Below, one piece after another: positions 1 through 9,722 of a stretch of DNA of 36,317 nt. This DNA comes from Streptacidiphilus sp. ASG 303 (lineage in GTDB: Bacteria > Actinomycetota > Actinomycetes > Streptomycetales > Streptomycetaceae). The notes beneath the pieces are model-generated. The model ran no database searches. It was not told where the DNA came from and saw only the letters and a list, made by a program, of their open reading frames with translations. Position numbers and translations under genes: made by a program. Numbering within the stretch: the stretch's first letter is position 1; each line of letters begins with the position of its first letter. The stretch lies in the NCBI RefSeq assembly GCF_020991365.1, contig NZ_JAJLRA010000041.1:1-36317 (forward strand), given 5' to 3'.

Positions 1-2825
1 CCGCGCCGGGTCCGCGCCCGGCCGCCGGCGCTCCCGCGCCCGGCCCGCGCCCGGCGGCGACGCCGGGTCCGCGCCCGGCGCCGGCCCGTCCGGCGGCTCC
101 GGCCGCGCCCGCGGCGGAGTTCTCCTCGCCCGCTCCGGCCGAGCAGCCGGCCGCCGAGGCCCCGCGCCCGGCCGCCGCGCAGCAGCAGCCGCGCAGCGAG
201 GCGCCGCGCGGTGACGCCCCGCGTCCGGGCGGTGCCCGTCCGGGCCCGCGCCCGTCGGGTCCGCGTCCGGGGAACAACCCCTTCACCTCCAGCAACACCG
301 GCATGGCCCGGCCCGGCGGCGACCGCCGTCAGGGCGGCCCCGCCCAGGGCGCCCCGCGTCCGGGCGGCCAGGGTGCTCCGCGTCCGGGCGGTCCCGGTGC
401 CGGTGCGCCGCGTCCGGGCGGTCCGGGTGCGGGTGCCCCGCGTCCCGGCGGCGCCCCGCGTCCCGGTGGCCAGGGTGCTCCGCGTCCGGGCGGTCCCGGT
501 GCCGGTGCGCCGCGTCCGGGCGGTCCGGGTGCGGGTGCCCCGCGTCCCGGCGGCGCCCCGTCCCCGGGCGGGATGCCGCGGCCGCAGGGCCCGCGTCCCA
601 CGCCCGGCGGCATGCCGCGCCCCAACCCCGGCATGATGCCGCAGCGTCCCGCTGCCGGCCCCCGTCCCGGCCCCGGCGGCCGCGGTCCGGGCGGTCCCGG
701 CGGGCGTCCCGGCGGTCCGGGCGGCCGTCCCGGCGGCGGCGGCTTCGCCGGCCGTCCCGGTGGCGGCGGCGGTGCCGGCCGTCCCGGTACCGGCGGCGGC
801 TTCGGCGGTCCCCGTCCGGGTGGCGGCGGCGGCTTCGGCGGCCCGCGTCCCGGCGGTTTCGGCGGGCGTCCGGGCGGCCCGGGCGGCCGTGGCGGCACGC
901 AGGGCGCCTTCGGCCGCGGTCCGGGCGGGCGTCCGGCGCGCGGTCGCAAGTCGAAGCGGGCGAAGCGCCAGGAGTACGAGGCCATGCAGGCCCCGTCCAT
1001 CGGCGGCGTCATGCTGCCGAGGGGCAACGGCCAGACCGTGCGCCTCTCCCGCGGCGCCTCGCTGACGGACTTCGCGGAGAAGATCAACGCCAACCCGGCG
1101 GCGCTCGTCTCGGTGATGTTCAACCTGGGCGAGATGGTCACCGCGACCCAGTCGGTCTCCGACGAGACGCTGCGGCTGCTCGCCGAGGAGATGGGCTTCG
1201 TCCTGGAGATCGTCTCCCCGGAGGACGAGGACCGCGAGCTGCTCGAGTCGTTCGACATCGAGTTCGGCGAGGACGAGGGCGACGAGGACGACCTCATGGT
1301 CCGTCCGCCGGTCGTCACCGTCATGGGTCACGTCGACCACGGAAAGACCCGCCTGCTGGACGCGATCCGCAAGTCCAACGTGGTGGCGGGCGAGGCCGGC
1401 GGCATCACCCAGCACATCGGCGCCTACCAGGTGACGGCGGAGGTGAACGGCGAGGAGCGTCCGATCACCTTCATCGACACCCCCGGTCACGAGGCGTTCA
1501 CCGCCATGCGTGCCCGTGGTGCCAAGTCCACCGACATCGCGATCCTGGTGGTCGCGGCGAACGACGGCGTCATGCCGCAGACGGTCGAGGCGCTCAACCA
1601 CGCCAAGGCCGCGGGTGTGCCGATCGTGGTCGCGGTCAACAAGATCGACGTCGAGGGCGCCGACCCGACCAAGGTCCGCGGCCAGCTGACCGAGTTCGGC
1701 CTGGTGGCCGAGGAGTACGGCGGCGACACCATGTTCGTCGACATCTCCGCCAAGCAGGGTCTGCACATCGACTCCCTGCTGGAGGCCGTGGTCCTCACCG
1801 CCGACGCCTCGCTCGACCTGCGCGCCAACCCGACGCAGGACGCCCAGGGCATCGCGATCGAGGCCCACCTGGACAAGGGCCGCGGCGCCATGGCGACCGT
1901 CCTGGTCCAGCGCGGCACCCTGCGGGTCGGCGACTCCATGGTCGTCGGCGACGCGTACGGCCGCGTCCGGGCGATGCTGGACGAGAACGGCAACAACGTC
2001 ACCGAGGCGGGCCCGTCCCGTCCGGTGCTGGTGCTCGGTCTCACCTCGGTCCCCCGCGCCGGCGACAACTTCATCGTCGTCGAGGAGGACCGCACCGCCC
2101 GGCAGATCGCCGAGAAGCGGGCCGCCCGCGAGCGCAACGCGGCCTTCGCGCAGCGCCGCGTCCGGATCTCGCTGGAGGACCTGGACAAGGCCATCGCCGC
2201 CGGCTCCATCGAGCAGCTCAACCTCATCATCAAGGGTGACGTCTCCGGTTCCGTGGAGGCCCTGGAGGACGCGCTGCTCAAGCTGGACGTCGGCGAGGAG
2301 GTCGAGCTCCGGATCCTGCACCGCGGTGTGGGTGCCATCACCGAGTCCGACGTGGACCTGGCGATGGGCTCGGACGCCATCATCATCGGCTTCAACGTGC
2401 GGGCCGAGGGCCGTGCACGGACCGCGGCCGACCGCGAGGGCGTCGACATCCGGTACTACTCGGTCATCTACCAGGCGATCGAGGAGATCGAGGCGGCCCT
2501 CAAGGGCATGCTCAAGCCGGAGTACGAGGAGGTCCGCCTGGGCTCCGCGGAGATCCGCGAGGTCTTCCGCTCCTCCAAGTTCGGCAACATCGCCGGTGTC
2601 CTCGTCCGCGAGGGCCTCATCCGCCGCAACGCCAAGGCCCGCCTCATCCGGGACGGCGCCGTGGTGGCGGAGAACCTCACCATCGAGGGCCTGCGTCGCT
2701 TCAAGGACGACGCGACCGAGGTGCGCGAGGGCTTCGAGGCCGGTGTGACCCTGGGGTCGTTCAACGACATCAAGGTCGACGACGTCATCGAGACCTTCGA
2801 GATGCGCGAGAAGCCGCGGGCGTAA
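1..2825 (+). CDS. infB: Translation initiation factor IF-2 (5' end outside the window)
   Basis: IF-2 is the GTPase that brings fMet-tRNA to the 30S subunit and promotes subunit joining. The frame is open to the left edge with no stop, so the N-terminus is missing; about 940 codons are present. The first ~310 codons encode a Pro/Gly/Arg/Ala-rich low-complexity arm typical of actinobacterial IF-2, followed by a basic stretch ([11 protein letters not shown]) and an IF2_N-type helical region. The G domain is complete: GHVDHGKT (1326-1349), the [10 protein letters not shown] switch region, DTPGH (1476-1490) and NKID (1638-1649). The C-terminal part ends in the IF2 C2-type fMet-tRNA-binding region and [10 protein letters not shown] 93-bp direct repeat lies in the low-complexity arm. 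Identity is certain; only the true start cannot be seen. Confidence 0.98.
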   Translation, partial: APGPRPAAGAPAPGPRPAATPGPRPAPARPAAPAAPAAEFSSPAPAEQPAAEAPRPAAAQQQPRSEAPRGDAPRPGGARPGPRPSGPRPGNNPFTSSNTGMARPGGDRRQGGPAQGAPRPGGQGAPRPGGPGAGAPRPGGPGAGAPRPGGAPRPGGQGAPRPGGPGAGAPRPGGPGAGAPRPGGAPSPGGMPRPQGPRPTPGGMPRPNPGMMPQRPAAGPRPGPGGRGPGGPGGRPGGPGGRPGGGGFAGRPGGGGGAGRPGTGGGFGGPRPGGGGGFGGPRPGGFGGRPGGPGGRGGTQGAFGRGPGGRPARGRKSKRAKRQEYEAMQAPSIGGVMLPRGNGQTVRLSRGASLTDFAEKINANPAALVSVMFNLGEMVTATQSVSDETLRLLAEEMGFVLEIVSPEDEDRELLESFDIEFGEDEGDEDDLMVRPPVVTVMGHVDHGKTRLLDAIRKSNVVAGEAGGITQHIGAYQVTAEVNGEERPITFIDTPGHEAFTAMRARGAKSTDIAILVVAANDGVMPQTVEALNHAKAAGVPIVVAVNKIDVEGADPTKVRGQLTEFGLVAEEYGGDTMFVDISAKQGLHIDSLLEAVVLTADASLDLRANPTQDAQGIAIEAHLDKGRGAMATVLVQRGTLRVGDSMVVGDAYGRVRAMLDENGNNVTEAGPSRPVLVLGLTSVPRAGDNFIVVEEDRTARQIAEKRAARERNAAFAQRRVRISLEDLDKAIAAGSIEQLNLIIKGDVSGSVEALEDALLKLDVGEEVELRILHRGVGAITESDVDLAMGSDAIIIGFNVRAEGRARTAADREGVDIRYYSVIYQAIEEIEAALKGMLKPEYEEVRLGSAEIREVFRSSKFGNIAGVLVREGLIRRNAKARLIRDGAVVAENLTIEGLRRFKDDATEVREGFEAGVTLGSFNDIKVDDVIETFEMREKPRA
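366..560 (+). repeat. Tandem direct repeat inside infB
   Basis: Bases 366-458 recur exactly at 468-560, an identical 93-bp match with a 102-bp (34-codon) period. The unit encodes a GAPRPGG-rich segment, so a copy-number change keeps the frame. It lies in the disordered N-terminal arm, where length variation should be tolerated. Shorter degenerate GPGGRPGG-type repeats continue to about 900. Confidence 0.9.
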
Positions 2826-2840
2826 GCACGCGGAGGTCGT

Positions 2841-2894
2841 CCGGGGCCGGGCGGCGGAACAGGGGCTTCCCCGAATTCCGTCGCCCGGCCCCGG
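2841..2894 (+). terminator. Nested hairpin after infB
   Basis: A perfect 13-bp stem (2841-2853 with 2882-2894) encloses a smaller GGGG-CTT-CCCC hairpin (2862-2872). It begins 16 bases after the infB stop. There is no U-run, as is usual for streptomycete terminators. It may terminate or attenuate infB transcription ahead of the DUF503 gene, or act as a processing site. Confidence 0.6.
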
Positions 2895-2978
2895 GCGCGC
2901 TGTGTACGGTTCACCGTATGCACCGGCCCGTCCGCGGGCCGCCCTACGAGGCCTCCAGGCCGGCCAGGCCTGTCACAC

Positions 2979-3275
2979 ATGTTCGTGGGAACACTCACCT
3001 TCGACCTGCTCCTCGGCGACGTCCACTCGCTGAAGGGGAAGCGGTCGGTGGTCCGCCCGATCGTGGCCGAGCTCCAGCGCAAGTACGGCGTCAGCGCGGC
3101 CGAGGTCGGGAACCAGCAGCTGCACCGCAGGGCCGAGATCGGCTGCGCGGTGGTGTCCGGCGACGCCGGGCACGTCGGGGAGGTCCTGGACGGCTGCGAG
3201 CGGCTGGTCGCCGGCCGCCCCGAGGTGGAACTGCTCTCCGTGCGGAGGCGGTTCCACGGCGACGACGACGATTGA
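2979..3275 (+). CDS. DUF503 family protein (YlxP-like)
   Basis: This is a 98-aa protein of the DUF503 family, small ferredoxin-fold proteins encoded next to infB and rbfA in many Gram-positive bacteria. Its molecular role is not established; genomic position suggests ribosome maturation or translation. The N-terminal [22 protein letters not shown] and the [12 protein letters not shown] segment are typical of the family. The ATG at 2979 fits the length and N-terminus of homologues, although the upstream bases give only a poor Shine-Dalgarno match. A short perfect dyad, TACGGT-TC-ACCGTA (2905-2918), lies about 60 bases upstream. The hairpin after infB suggests this gene may have some transcription of its own. 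Confidence 0.93.
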   Translation: MFVGTLTFDLLLGDVHSLKGKRSVVRPIVAELQRKYGVSAAEVGNQQLHRRAEIGCAVVSGDAGHVGEVLDGCERLVAGRPEVELLSVRRRFHGDDDD

Positions 3276-3429
3276 GGACGATGGAAGGGATGCGGCGCCC
3301 CCGCCGCACCCGAGGACCGAAAGCGCCCCACGGTTGCGGGCGCGGGCCGGTACACCGGGGCCGGGCCCCGGTGCCTCCGGCCGGCCACAGGCGCCGGCCG
3401 GTACCGTGCCCACAGCACGAGGAGGACAC

Positions 3430-3879
3430 GTGACCGACACCGCGAGGGCGCGCAAGCTCGCCGACCGGATCCAGGTGGTCGTCGCGGAGACCCTGGAGCG
3501 GCGGATCAAGGACCCGCGCCTGGGCTTCGTCACCATCACCGACACCCGCGTCACCGGGGACCTGCGGGAGGCCACGGTCTTCTACACGGTCTACGGCGAC
3601 GAGACCGAGCAGGCCGCCACGGCGGCCGCCCTGGAGAGCGCCAAGGGCATCCTGCGCTCCGAGGTCGGACGGCAGACCGGGGTGCGCTTCACCCCGTCGC
3701 TGACGTTCGTCGCGGACGCGGTCCCCGACAACGCCCGCCACATCGACGAGCTGCTCGACCGGGCCCGGATCTCCGACGCCCGGGTGCGGACCGCCGCCGC
3801 CGGGGCCGCCTACGCGGGCGAGGCCGACCCCTACCGGGCCCCCGCCGACGCCGACTCCGCCGACGACGAGGACGCGTAG
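3430..3879 (+). CDS. rbfA: 30S ribosome-binding factor RbfA
   Basis: RbfA is a cold-shock ribosome assembly factor that binds the 30S subunit near helix 1 of 16S rRNA and aids late maturation. The protein is 149 aa, the usual streptomycete length. The GTG at 3430 follows a strong GAGGAGG (3419-3425) and gives [18 protein letters not shown], which matches family N-termini; an upstream GTG at 3334 in the same frame would add an unrelated Pro/Gly-rich stretch. KH-fold signatures include [14 protein letters not shown] and the C-terminal [20 protein letters not shown]. The next gene starts 2 nt after the stop, so the two are probably co-transcribed and translationally coupled. Confidence 0.96.
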   Translation: MTDTARARKLADRIQVVVAETLERRIKDPRLGFVTITDTRVTGDLREATVFYTVYGDETEQAATAAALESAKGILRSEVGRQTGVRFTPSLTFVADAVPDNARHIDELLDRARISDARVRTAAAGAAYAGEADPYRAPADADSADDEDA

Positions 3880-3881
3880 CC

Positions 3882-5027
3882 GTGGCCGGCGAGCCGCCCG
3901 CGGCAGCCGCCGGGGCGCCCTCCGCCGAGCCGGCGGAGGGCGCCCCCGGCGTCCCGCTGCCCCGGGTCCCGGCCGGGGCCCCCGACGGCTCCGGACCCGA
4001 CGGCTCCGGCTCCGGCGGCCACACCGCCCCCGGCGACCGCGAGTGGGACGAGGTGGTCGCCCTGGTCGCGGCGGCCCGCGAGGTGGACCTGGTCTGCCAC
4101 GTCCGCCCCGACGGGGACGCGCTGGGCTCCGCGCTGGCCGCCGGCCTCGCCCTGCGGTCGCTGGGCCTGCCCGTGCGGGTCTCCTTCGGCGACGACCCGC
4201 AGGTCGTCCCCGCCTCGCTGGCGTTCCTGCCCGGCCAGGAGCTGCTGGTGCCCGCCGCCGAGGTCCCGGACCGGCCCGACCTGGTGATCACCTTCGACGT
4301 CGCCGCCGAGGGCCGCCTGGGCCTGCTGCGGCACAAGGCGCTCGCCGCCCGCGCCACGGTGGTCCTGGACCACCACGCCTCCAACCCCGGCTTCGGCACC
4401 CACCGGCTCATCGACCCGGCCGCCCCCGCCACCGCCGTCCTCGTCGACGAGCTGCTGCGGCGGCTCGGCGTCCCGCTGGACGAGGCGATCGCCACCTGCC
4501 TGTACACCGGCGTGGCCACCGACACCGGCTCCTTCAAGTACCGGGCCACCACCCCCGGGACCCACGAGCTCGCCGGCCGCCTGCTGGCCACCGGCATCCG
4601 GCACGACCTGATCTCCCGCACCCTGTGGGACACCTCCTCCTTCGGCTACCTCAAGGTGCTCTCCGCCGCCCTGGAGCGCGCGGCACTGGACCCGGCGGCC
4701 GCCGACGGCCTGGGGATGGTGTGGACCTGGGTGCCGCACGCGGACCTCGCCGCCCACGGCGTCGCCGTCGAGGAGGTCGAGGGCCTGATCGACGTCGTCC
4801 GGCGCACCGCCGAGGCCGACGTCGCCCTGGTCCTCAAGGAGGACCCCGACGGCACCCTGCGCGGCTCCTCCCGCTCCAAGGGCGCCGTCGACGTGGCCGC
4901 GGCCTGCGGCGCGCTCGACGGCGGCGGCCACGTGCACGCGGCGGGATTCTCCTCCCGGCACGGCCTGGAGCGGACGCTGGAGCTCTTCCGCGGCGCCCTG
5001 CGGCCCTCCGCCGGGCCGCCCGCCTGA
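3882..5027 (+). CDS. DHH/DHHA1 phosphoesterase, NrnA-like (oligoribonuclease / pAp phosphatase)
   Basis: This 381-aa protein belongs to the DHH/DHHA1 family. NrnA homologues degrade nanoRNAs and dephosphorylate 3'-phosphoadenosine 5'-phosphate, using Mn2+ in the cytoplasm. Visible metal-binding motifs are D77-G-D79 (in RPDGDALGS), D139 (ITFDVA), D163-H-H (VLDHHASNP) and D214 (DTGSFKY). The C-terminal DHHA1 domain carries GGGHVHAAGF. Residues 1-48 are a Pro/Ala/Gly-rich extension with no recognised function; the conserved domain begins near residue 50, so an internal start cannot be excluded. The GTG start lies 2 nt after the rbfA stop. The activity assignment rests on family membership only. 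Confidence 0.9.
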   Translation: MAGEPPAAAAGAPSAEPAEGAPGVPLPRVPAGAPDGSGPDGSGSGGHTAPGDREWDEVVALVAAAREVDLVCHVRPDGDALGSALAAGLALRSLGLPVRVSFGDDPQVVPASLAFLPGQELLVPAAEVPDRPDLVITFDVAAEGRLGLLRHKALAARATVVLDHHASNPGFGTHRLIDPAAPATAVLVDELLRRLGVPLDEAIATCLYTGVATDTGSFKYRATTPGTHELAGRLLATGIRHDLISRTLWDTSSFGYLKVLSAALERAALDPAAADGLGMVWTWVPHADLAAHGVAVEEVEGLIDVVRRTAEADVALVLKEDPDGTLRGSSRSKGAVDVAAACGALDGGGHVHAAGFSSRHGLERTLELFRGALRPSAGPPA

Positions 5028-5130
5028 ACCGCCCCCGCACCGGCGGCACCGGGGTCACCGCCGTCACCACCTGCAGCACCCACGATCGAACCGGAAGGGA
5101 AGTGCGGCGCACCCGCGCCGCCGCCACCTG

Positions 5131-6030
5131 ATGAAGCGCAAGGGAACGGGCCCCGACGGCCTGGTCATCGTCGACAAGCCGGCCGGCATCACCTCCCACG
5201 GCGTGGTCGCCCGGCTCCGCCGCCTCGCAGGCACGCGCCGCGTCGGCCACGCCGGCACGCTGGACCCCATGGCGACGGGGGTGCTGGTCATCGGGGTCGA
5301 GAAGGCCACCCGCCTGCTCGGCCACCTCATGCTGACCGACAAGACCTACGAGGCCACCATCCGGCTCGGGCAGACCACCGTCACCGACGACGCCGAGGGC
5401 GAGGTCACCGCGACCGCCTCCGCCGCGCACGTCACCCCGGAGGCCGTCGACGCCGGGATCGCCGCCCTCACCGGCGACATCCTCCAGGTCCCGTCCAAGG
5501 TCAGCGCCATCAAGATCGACGGGAAGCGGTCCTACGCCCTCGTCCGGGAGGGCGAGGAGGTCGAGCTCAAGGCGCGGCCGGTGACCGTCTCCCGCTTCAC
5601 CGTGCACGGGCGGCGGCCCGCCGAGGCCGAGGACGGCACCCCGCTGCTCGACCTCGACGTCACCGTCGACTGCTCCTCCGGCACCTACATCCGGGCCCTC
5701 GCCCGCGACCTCGGCGCCTCCCTGGGCACCGGCGGCCACCTCACGGCGCTGCGCCGCACCCGGGTGGGCCCGTACGGGCTGGAGCAGGCGCGCACCCTGG
5801 AGGAGCTGGAGGAGTCCTTCACCCACCTGCCGATCGAGGAGGCCGCCGCAGCCGCCTTCCCCCGCTGGGACGTCGACGCCGACCAGGCCCGGCTGCTGGC
5901 CAACGGCGTGCGGCTGAAGTCCCCCGGGCTGGAGCCCGGGCCGGTCGCCGTCTTCGGACCCGAGGGCCGCTTCCTCGCCCTGGTGGAGGAGAAGCACGGG
6001 CAGGCCCGGCCCCTGGCGGTCTTCGCCTGA
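5131..6030 (+). CDS. truB: tRNA pseudouridine(55) synthase TruB
   Basis: TruB converts U55 of the tRNA T-loop to pseudouridine. The 299-aa product starts MKRKGTGPDGLVIVDKPAG and carries the catalytic signature GHAGTLDPMATG with the nucleophilic Asp at residue 45. The KTYEATIRLG, GTYIRALARDLG and C-terminal PUA-like segments follow in the usual order. The ATG at 5131 has no good Shine-Dalgarno; a GGAAGGGAAG run lies about 30 bases upstream, too far to act directly. No better in-frame ATG or GTG fits homologues. It follows the DHH gene after 103 bases and precedes ribF, the common infB-rbfA-truB-ribF order. Confidence 0.97.
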   Translation: MKRKGTGPDGLVIVDKPAGITSHGVVARLRRLAGTRRVGHAGTLDPMATGVLVIGVEKATRLLGHLMLTDKTYEATIRLGQTTVTDDAEGEVTATASAAHVTPEAVDAGIAALTGDILQVPSKVSAIKIDGKRSYALVREGEEVELKARPVTVSRFTVHGRRPAEAEDGTPLLDLDVTVDCSSGTYIRALARDLGASLGTGGHLTALRRTRVGPYGLEQARTLEELEESFTHLPIEEAAAAAFPRWDVDADQARLLANGVRLKSPGLEPGPVAVFGPEGRFLALVEEKHGQARPLAVFA

Positions 6031-6122
6031 GGCCTGCCCGCGTCCGTGCCCGTCCGGGCCGGCCCGCCGCACGTCCGGGCGGAGCCGTCCGGTGCGGAGC
6101 CCGGCGGGCGGGCATGGCACGC

Positions 6123-6128
6123 TATAGG
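6123..6128 (+). promoter_or_regulatory. Possible -10 box upstream of ribF
   Basis: TATAGG stands 42 bases before the ribF start in the truB-ribF spacer, which is otherwise extremely GC-rich. No convincing -35 box is visible at 16-18 bp spacing, so this is a weak call. Confidence 0.3.
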
Positions 6129-6170
6129 GGTAGATCGGCGAGCGAGTGTGCGGACAAGGAGCGGGTCAGG

Positions 6171-7124
6171 GTGCAGCGCTGGCGTGGCCTGGAGGAAGTC
6201 CCCGACGGCTGGGGGCGCAGCGTCGTCACCATCGGTTCCTTCGACGGGGTGCACCGGGGGCACCAGTTGATCATCGGACGGGCCGTGGAGCGCGCCCGCG
6301 CCCTGGGCGCGGCCTCCGTGGTCGTCTTCTTCGACCCGCACCCCAGCGAGGTCGTCCGCCCCGGCAGCCACCCGCCGCTGCTCGCCGCCCCGCACCGCCG
6401 GGCCGAGCTCATGGGTGAGCTGGGCGTGGACGCGGTGCTGATCCTCCCGTTCACGCAGGAGTTCTCGCGGGAGACCCCCGAGGAGTTCGTCCGGCAGGTC
6501 CTGGTCGACGCCCTGCACGCGTGCGCCGTCGTGGAGGGGCCCAACTTCCGCTTCGGCCACCGCGCGGCCGGCGACGTCGCCCGCCTCGCCGAGCTGGGGG
6601 AGGAGCACGGCTTCGACGTCGAGGTCGTCGACCTCTACCTCGACGGCCAGGCCGGCGGCGGTGCGCCCTTCTCCTCCACCCTCGCCCGGCGGCTGGTCGC
6701 CGAGGGCGAGATGGGCGGCGCCGCCGAGGTCCTGGGCCGCTGCCACCGGGTCGAGGGCGTCGTGGTGCGCGGGGCCCAGCGCGGCCGCGAGCTCGGCTAC
6801 CCCACGGCCAACGTGGAGACGCTGCCGCACACCGCGATCCCGGCCGACGGCGTGTACGCGGGCTGGCTCACCGCGGACGGTGAGCGCATGCCCGCGGCGA
6901 TCTCGGTCGGTACCAACCCGACCTTCGACGGCACCGCCCGCACCGTGGAGGCGTACGCCATCGACCGGGTCGGCCTGGACCTCTACGGGCTGCACGTGAC
7001 CGTGGACTTCCTGGCCTTCCTGCGCGGCATGGAGCGGTTCGACACCGTCGACGCCCTGCTGGAGCGGATGGCCGACGACGTCAAGCGCGCGCGGGAGCTG
7101 ACGGACGGCCACGACGGCCGCTGA
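6171..7124 (+). CDS. ribF: Bifunctional riboflavin kinase / FAD synthetase
   Basis: RibF phosphorylates riboflavin to FMN and adenylates FMN to FAD. The GTG at 6171 is preceded by AAGGAG (6156-6161, 9-nt spacer) and gives VQRWRGLEEVPDGWGRSV, as in streptomycete homologues; an ATG at 6114 in the same frame has no homologous sequence behind it. The product is 317 aa. The N-terminal nucleotidyltransferase domain has GSFDGVHRGHQ (residues 22-32) and FDPHPSEV. The C-terminal kinase domain has GRELGYPTANV with G209-Y-P-T212 and TVEAYAIDR. It ends the left-hand operon and is followed by a very strong bidirectional terminator. Confidence 0.97.
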   Translation: MQRWRGLEEVPDGWGRSVVTIGSFDGVHRGHQLIIGRAVERARALGAASVVVFFDPHPSEVVRPGSHPPLLAAPHRRAELMGELGVDAVLILPFTQEFSRETPEEFVRQVLVDALHACAVVEGPNFRFGHRAAGDVARLAELGEEHGFDVEVVDLYLDGQAGGGAPFSSTLARRLVAEGEMGGAAEVLGRCHRVEGVVVRGAQRGRELGYPTANVETLPHTAIPADGVYAGWLTADGERMPAAISVGTNPTFDGTARTVEAYAIDRVGLDLYGLHVTVDFLAFLRGMERFDTVDALLERMADDVKRARELTDGHDGR

Positions 7125-7144
7125 CGGCCGGGACGGCCGCCGCA

Positions 7145-7189
7145 CGCCGGAGCCCCGCGACCCGCCGGACGGGTCGCGGGGCTCCGGCG
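7145..7189. terminator. Bidirectional terminator between ribF and the EspI-like gene
   Basis: A perfect 19-bp inverted repeat (7145-7163 with 7171-7189), extendable to 20 bp by G7164-C7170, lies between two convergent genes. There is no U-run, but such GC-only hairpins are the usual terminators in Streptomyces. Confidence 0.88.
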
Positions 7190-7244
7190 CGTTCCGGCCC
7201 GGGTCCGGCGGCCCGCCCCCGGGGCGGCCGCCGGGGACCCGGGG

Positions 7245-9722
7245 TCACTGCTGCGGCGGGGGCGGCGGGTAGCCGTAGCCCTGCGGCGCGTCCTCCGGGC
7301 CGGCCGGTCCGGGACGGCCGTCGTGTCCGGCCTGCTCCGGGAGCCCGGCCTGTCCCGGATGCCCCGGGTGCCCGGGCGGGGGCGGCGGTGCGCCGGGGCC
7401 GGGCGGCTGGGCCCAGCCGGGCGGCATGGACTGCTCCGCCGGCGGCTGCGGAGGCTGCTGCTGGGGGTGGCCGTAGCCGCCGGGCTGCGGCTGGGGGCCG
7501 CCCGGCGCCCCCCAGGGCGCACCCGCCGCCGGACCGCCCGGACCGCCCCACGGCGCACCCTGCTGCGGCGCGCCCGGGTCGCCCCACGGCGCGCCCGCCT
7601 GCTGCGGGGGCGTGCCCGGCTGCCCGCCCCAGGCAGGCCCGCCGGGCATGCCCGGCTGCGCCGGCTGAGGCGGCATCCCCGGCCAGCCGCCCTGCTGCTG
7701 CCACACGCCCGCGGCCTGCTGCGCCCGCTGGAAGTCCTCGGCGACCAGGGCGGCCAGGTCGAAGTAGGCCTCGCGGACCTTGGGCCGCATCATCGCGATG
7801 TCGACCTCGGCGCCGGCCGCCAGGTGCTCGTCGAAGGGCACCACGACCACGCCGCGGCAGCGCGTCTCGAAGTGGGCGACGATGTCCTCGGTCCGGATGA
7901 GCTTGCTCGTCTCGCGCACCCCGGAGACGACCGTGATGGACCGCTGCACCAGGTCCGCGTAGCCGTGCGCGGAGAGCCAGTCGAGGGTGGTGCTGGCGCT
8001 GCTCGCGCCGTCCACGCTGGGCGTGGAGACGATGATCAGCTGGTCGGCGAGGTCGAGCACGCCGCGCATGGCGCTGTAGAGCAGGCCGGTGCCCGAGTCG
8101 GTGAGGATGATCGGGTACTGCCGCCCCAGCACCTCGATGACCCGCCGGTAGTCGGTGTCGTCGAAGGTGGTGGAGACCGCCGGGTCGACGTCGTTGGCGA
8201 GGATCTCCAGGCCGGAGGGGGCCTGGGAGGTGAAGCGCCGGATGTCCATGTAGCTGTTGAGGTGCGGGATCGCGGTCACCAGGTCGCGGATGGTGGCCCC
8301 GGTCTCGCGCCGCACCCGGCGTCCGAGGGTGCCGGCGTCCGGGTTGGCGTCGATGGCGATCACCTTGTCCTGGCGCTCGGTGGCCAGGGTGGCGCCCAGG
8401 GAGGTGGTGGTCGTCGTCTTGCCCACGCCGCCCTTGAGGCTGATCACGGCGATCCGGTAGCAGCTCATCACCGGCGTGCGGATGACCGCCAGCTTGCGCT
8501 GCCGCTCGGCCTCGGCCGCCTTGCCGCCGAACTTGAAGCGCGACTGCTGGCGGCGCTCCTGCGGCTGGCGCCGCAGCAGCCGGTCCGAGGAGAGCTCCAC
8601 CGCCGCGGTGTACCCGAGCGGGGCGCCCGTCGCGCTGCGCTGCGGCGCGCCGCCCTGGAACGCGGCGGGCGGCTCGCCGCCCGGGCCGACCGGGTGGGGG
8701 GCCGCCTGCGGCCAGCCTCCCCGGCGCGGGTCGGCCGGCTGCTGCCGGGGGGCGGGGGCCGGCGGGCCCTGGTACTGCTGCGGGTCGGGGTACTGCTGCG
8801 GGTCGGGGTACTGGGGGCCGGGCTGCTGCGGGCCGGGCTGCTGGGGGTCCGGGTACCCGGGGGTGCGGGGCTGCTGCTCCGGCGCCTGCGGTGCGGGGGC
8901 CTCCGGGCCGGGCGCCCCGGGGCCGTGGGCGCCCCAGGGGGCGTCCGGGCCCGGCCGGCCGCCCGGGAAGGGGCCGGGTGCCTGCGGCTGGTACGGGGGC
9001 TCGGGGGCGGCAGGCTGCTGCGCGGGGCCGGGACCCCACTGCGGCGGCGGGCCGTCGGCCGCCCACGGCGGCGGGACCGGGGCGCCGGGCCCGGACCCCG
9101 CCGACGGGCCGTCGGATCCGGGCCCGGGCGCGGGCGCCGGTGCCGGGTCCTGCAGGTGCGGCGGGAAGGGCGGGGGCGCGGCGGGCCCCGGCTGCTCCCA
9201 GGGCTGCTGCGGCGCGGTGCCCCGCTGCCCGTCCTGCTGCCCGGCCGGTCCCGTCGGACCGGCCTGCGGCTCCGGGCCCTCCCCGGCCGCGGTGCCTGAC
9301 CCGGCCCCGTGCGCGGCGGGCGGCACGGGGGCACCGGCCCGCGGACCGGGCTCGGGCTGCGGTGCGGCCGGCGGCACCGGGGCGGGCGCGGCGTGCTGCT
9401 CCGCCTCGGCGGGCCCGGCGCCGGCGCCGTGCGGTCCCGGCGGCGGGGGGACGGGACCCGGCTCCGCCGCCCGGGCGTCGGCCTGCGGCCCCACCGGGCC
9501 GGGCGCGGACGGGAAGGCGGGACCGGGGGCCGGTGCGGGGGCCGGCGCGTGGGAGGCCGGTGCGGGAGCCGGTGCGGGGGCGGGAGCCTGCTGCGGGGCC
9601 GCCCCGGGCGACTCGTTCTGCGTGTACCAGGCGGGGGGAGTGTAGTCGGGCGCGTCAGACCACTCCTCGTCCTCGTCCGGCGCGTTCTCGCCGACGTAGA
9701 CGCCGTCGCGATCGGTGCTCAA
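7245..9722 (-). CDS. Proline-rich MinD/ParA-like ATPase of the ESX locus (EspI-like)
   Basis: The 825-aa product has three parts: an acidic then Pro/Ala/Gly/Gln-rich arm (about 1-365), a P-loop ATPase of the MinD/ParA/SIMIBI type (about 400-670), and a second Pro/Gly/Gln-rich tail (about 670-825). The deviant Walker A is [10 protein letters not shown] (K430 to K435), followed by [11 protein letters not shown] and an ILTDSGTG switch. YPDPQQ repeats encoded by an 18-bp direct repeat (8773-8808) and APWG-containing repeats mark the two arms. Mycobacterial ESX-1 EspI has the same proline-rich-arm-plus-MinD architecture, and this gene sits at the same kind of locus, so a regulatory ATPase role in type VII secretion is inferred. 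The start is TTG with GGAG 6 nt upstream. The lowest-coordinate end faces a terminator shared with ribF. Confidence 0.85.
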   Translation of the reverse strand: MSTDRDGVYVGENAPDEDEEWSDAPDYTPPAWYTQNESPGAAPQQAPAPAPAPAPASHAPAPAPAPGPAFPSAPGPVGPQADARAAEPGPVPPPPGPHGAGAGPAEAEQHAAPAPVPPAAPQPEPGPRAGAPVPPAAHGAGSGTAAGEGPEPQAGPTGPAGQQDGQRGTAPQQPWEQPGPAAPPPFPPHLQDPAPAPAPGPGSDGPSAGSGPGAPVPPPWAADGPPPQWGPGPAQQPAAPEPPYQPQAPGPFPGGRPGPDAPWGAHGPGAPGPEAPAPQAPEQQPRTPGYPDPQQPGPQQPGPQYPDPQQYPDPQQYQGPPAPAPRQQPADPRRGGWPQAAPHPVGPGGEPPAAFQGGAPQRSATGAPLGYTAAVELSSDRLLRRQPQERRQQSRFKFGGKAAEAERQRKLAVIRTPVMSCYRIAVISLKGGVGKTTTTTSLGATLATERQDKVIAIDANPDAGTLGRRVRRETGATIRDLVTAIPHLNSYMDIRRFTSQAPSGLEILANDVDPAVSTTFDDTDYRRVIEVLGRQYPIILTDSGTGLLYSAMRGVLDLADQLIIVSTPSVDGASSASTTLDWLSAHGYADLVQRSITVVSGVRETSKLIRTEDIVAHFETRCRGVVVVPFDEHLAAGAEVDIAMMRPKVREAYFDLAALVAEDFQRAQQAAGVWQQQGGWPGMPPQPAQPGMPGGPAWGGQPGTPPQQAGAPWGDPGAPQQGAPWGGPGGPAAGAPWGAPGGPQPQPGGYGHPQQQPPQPPAEQSMPPGWAQPPGPGAPPPPPGHPGHPGQAGLPEQAGHDGRPGPAGPEDAPQGYGYPPPPPQQ

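Noticed and set aside
329-1324. Proline-rich open frame antisense to the infB N-terminal arm
   Set aside because: It only mirrors the Pro/Gly repeat coding of infB; no ribosome-binding site or homologous domain is visible.
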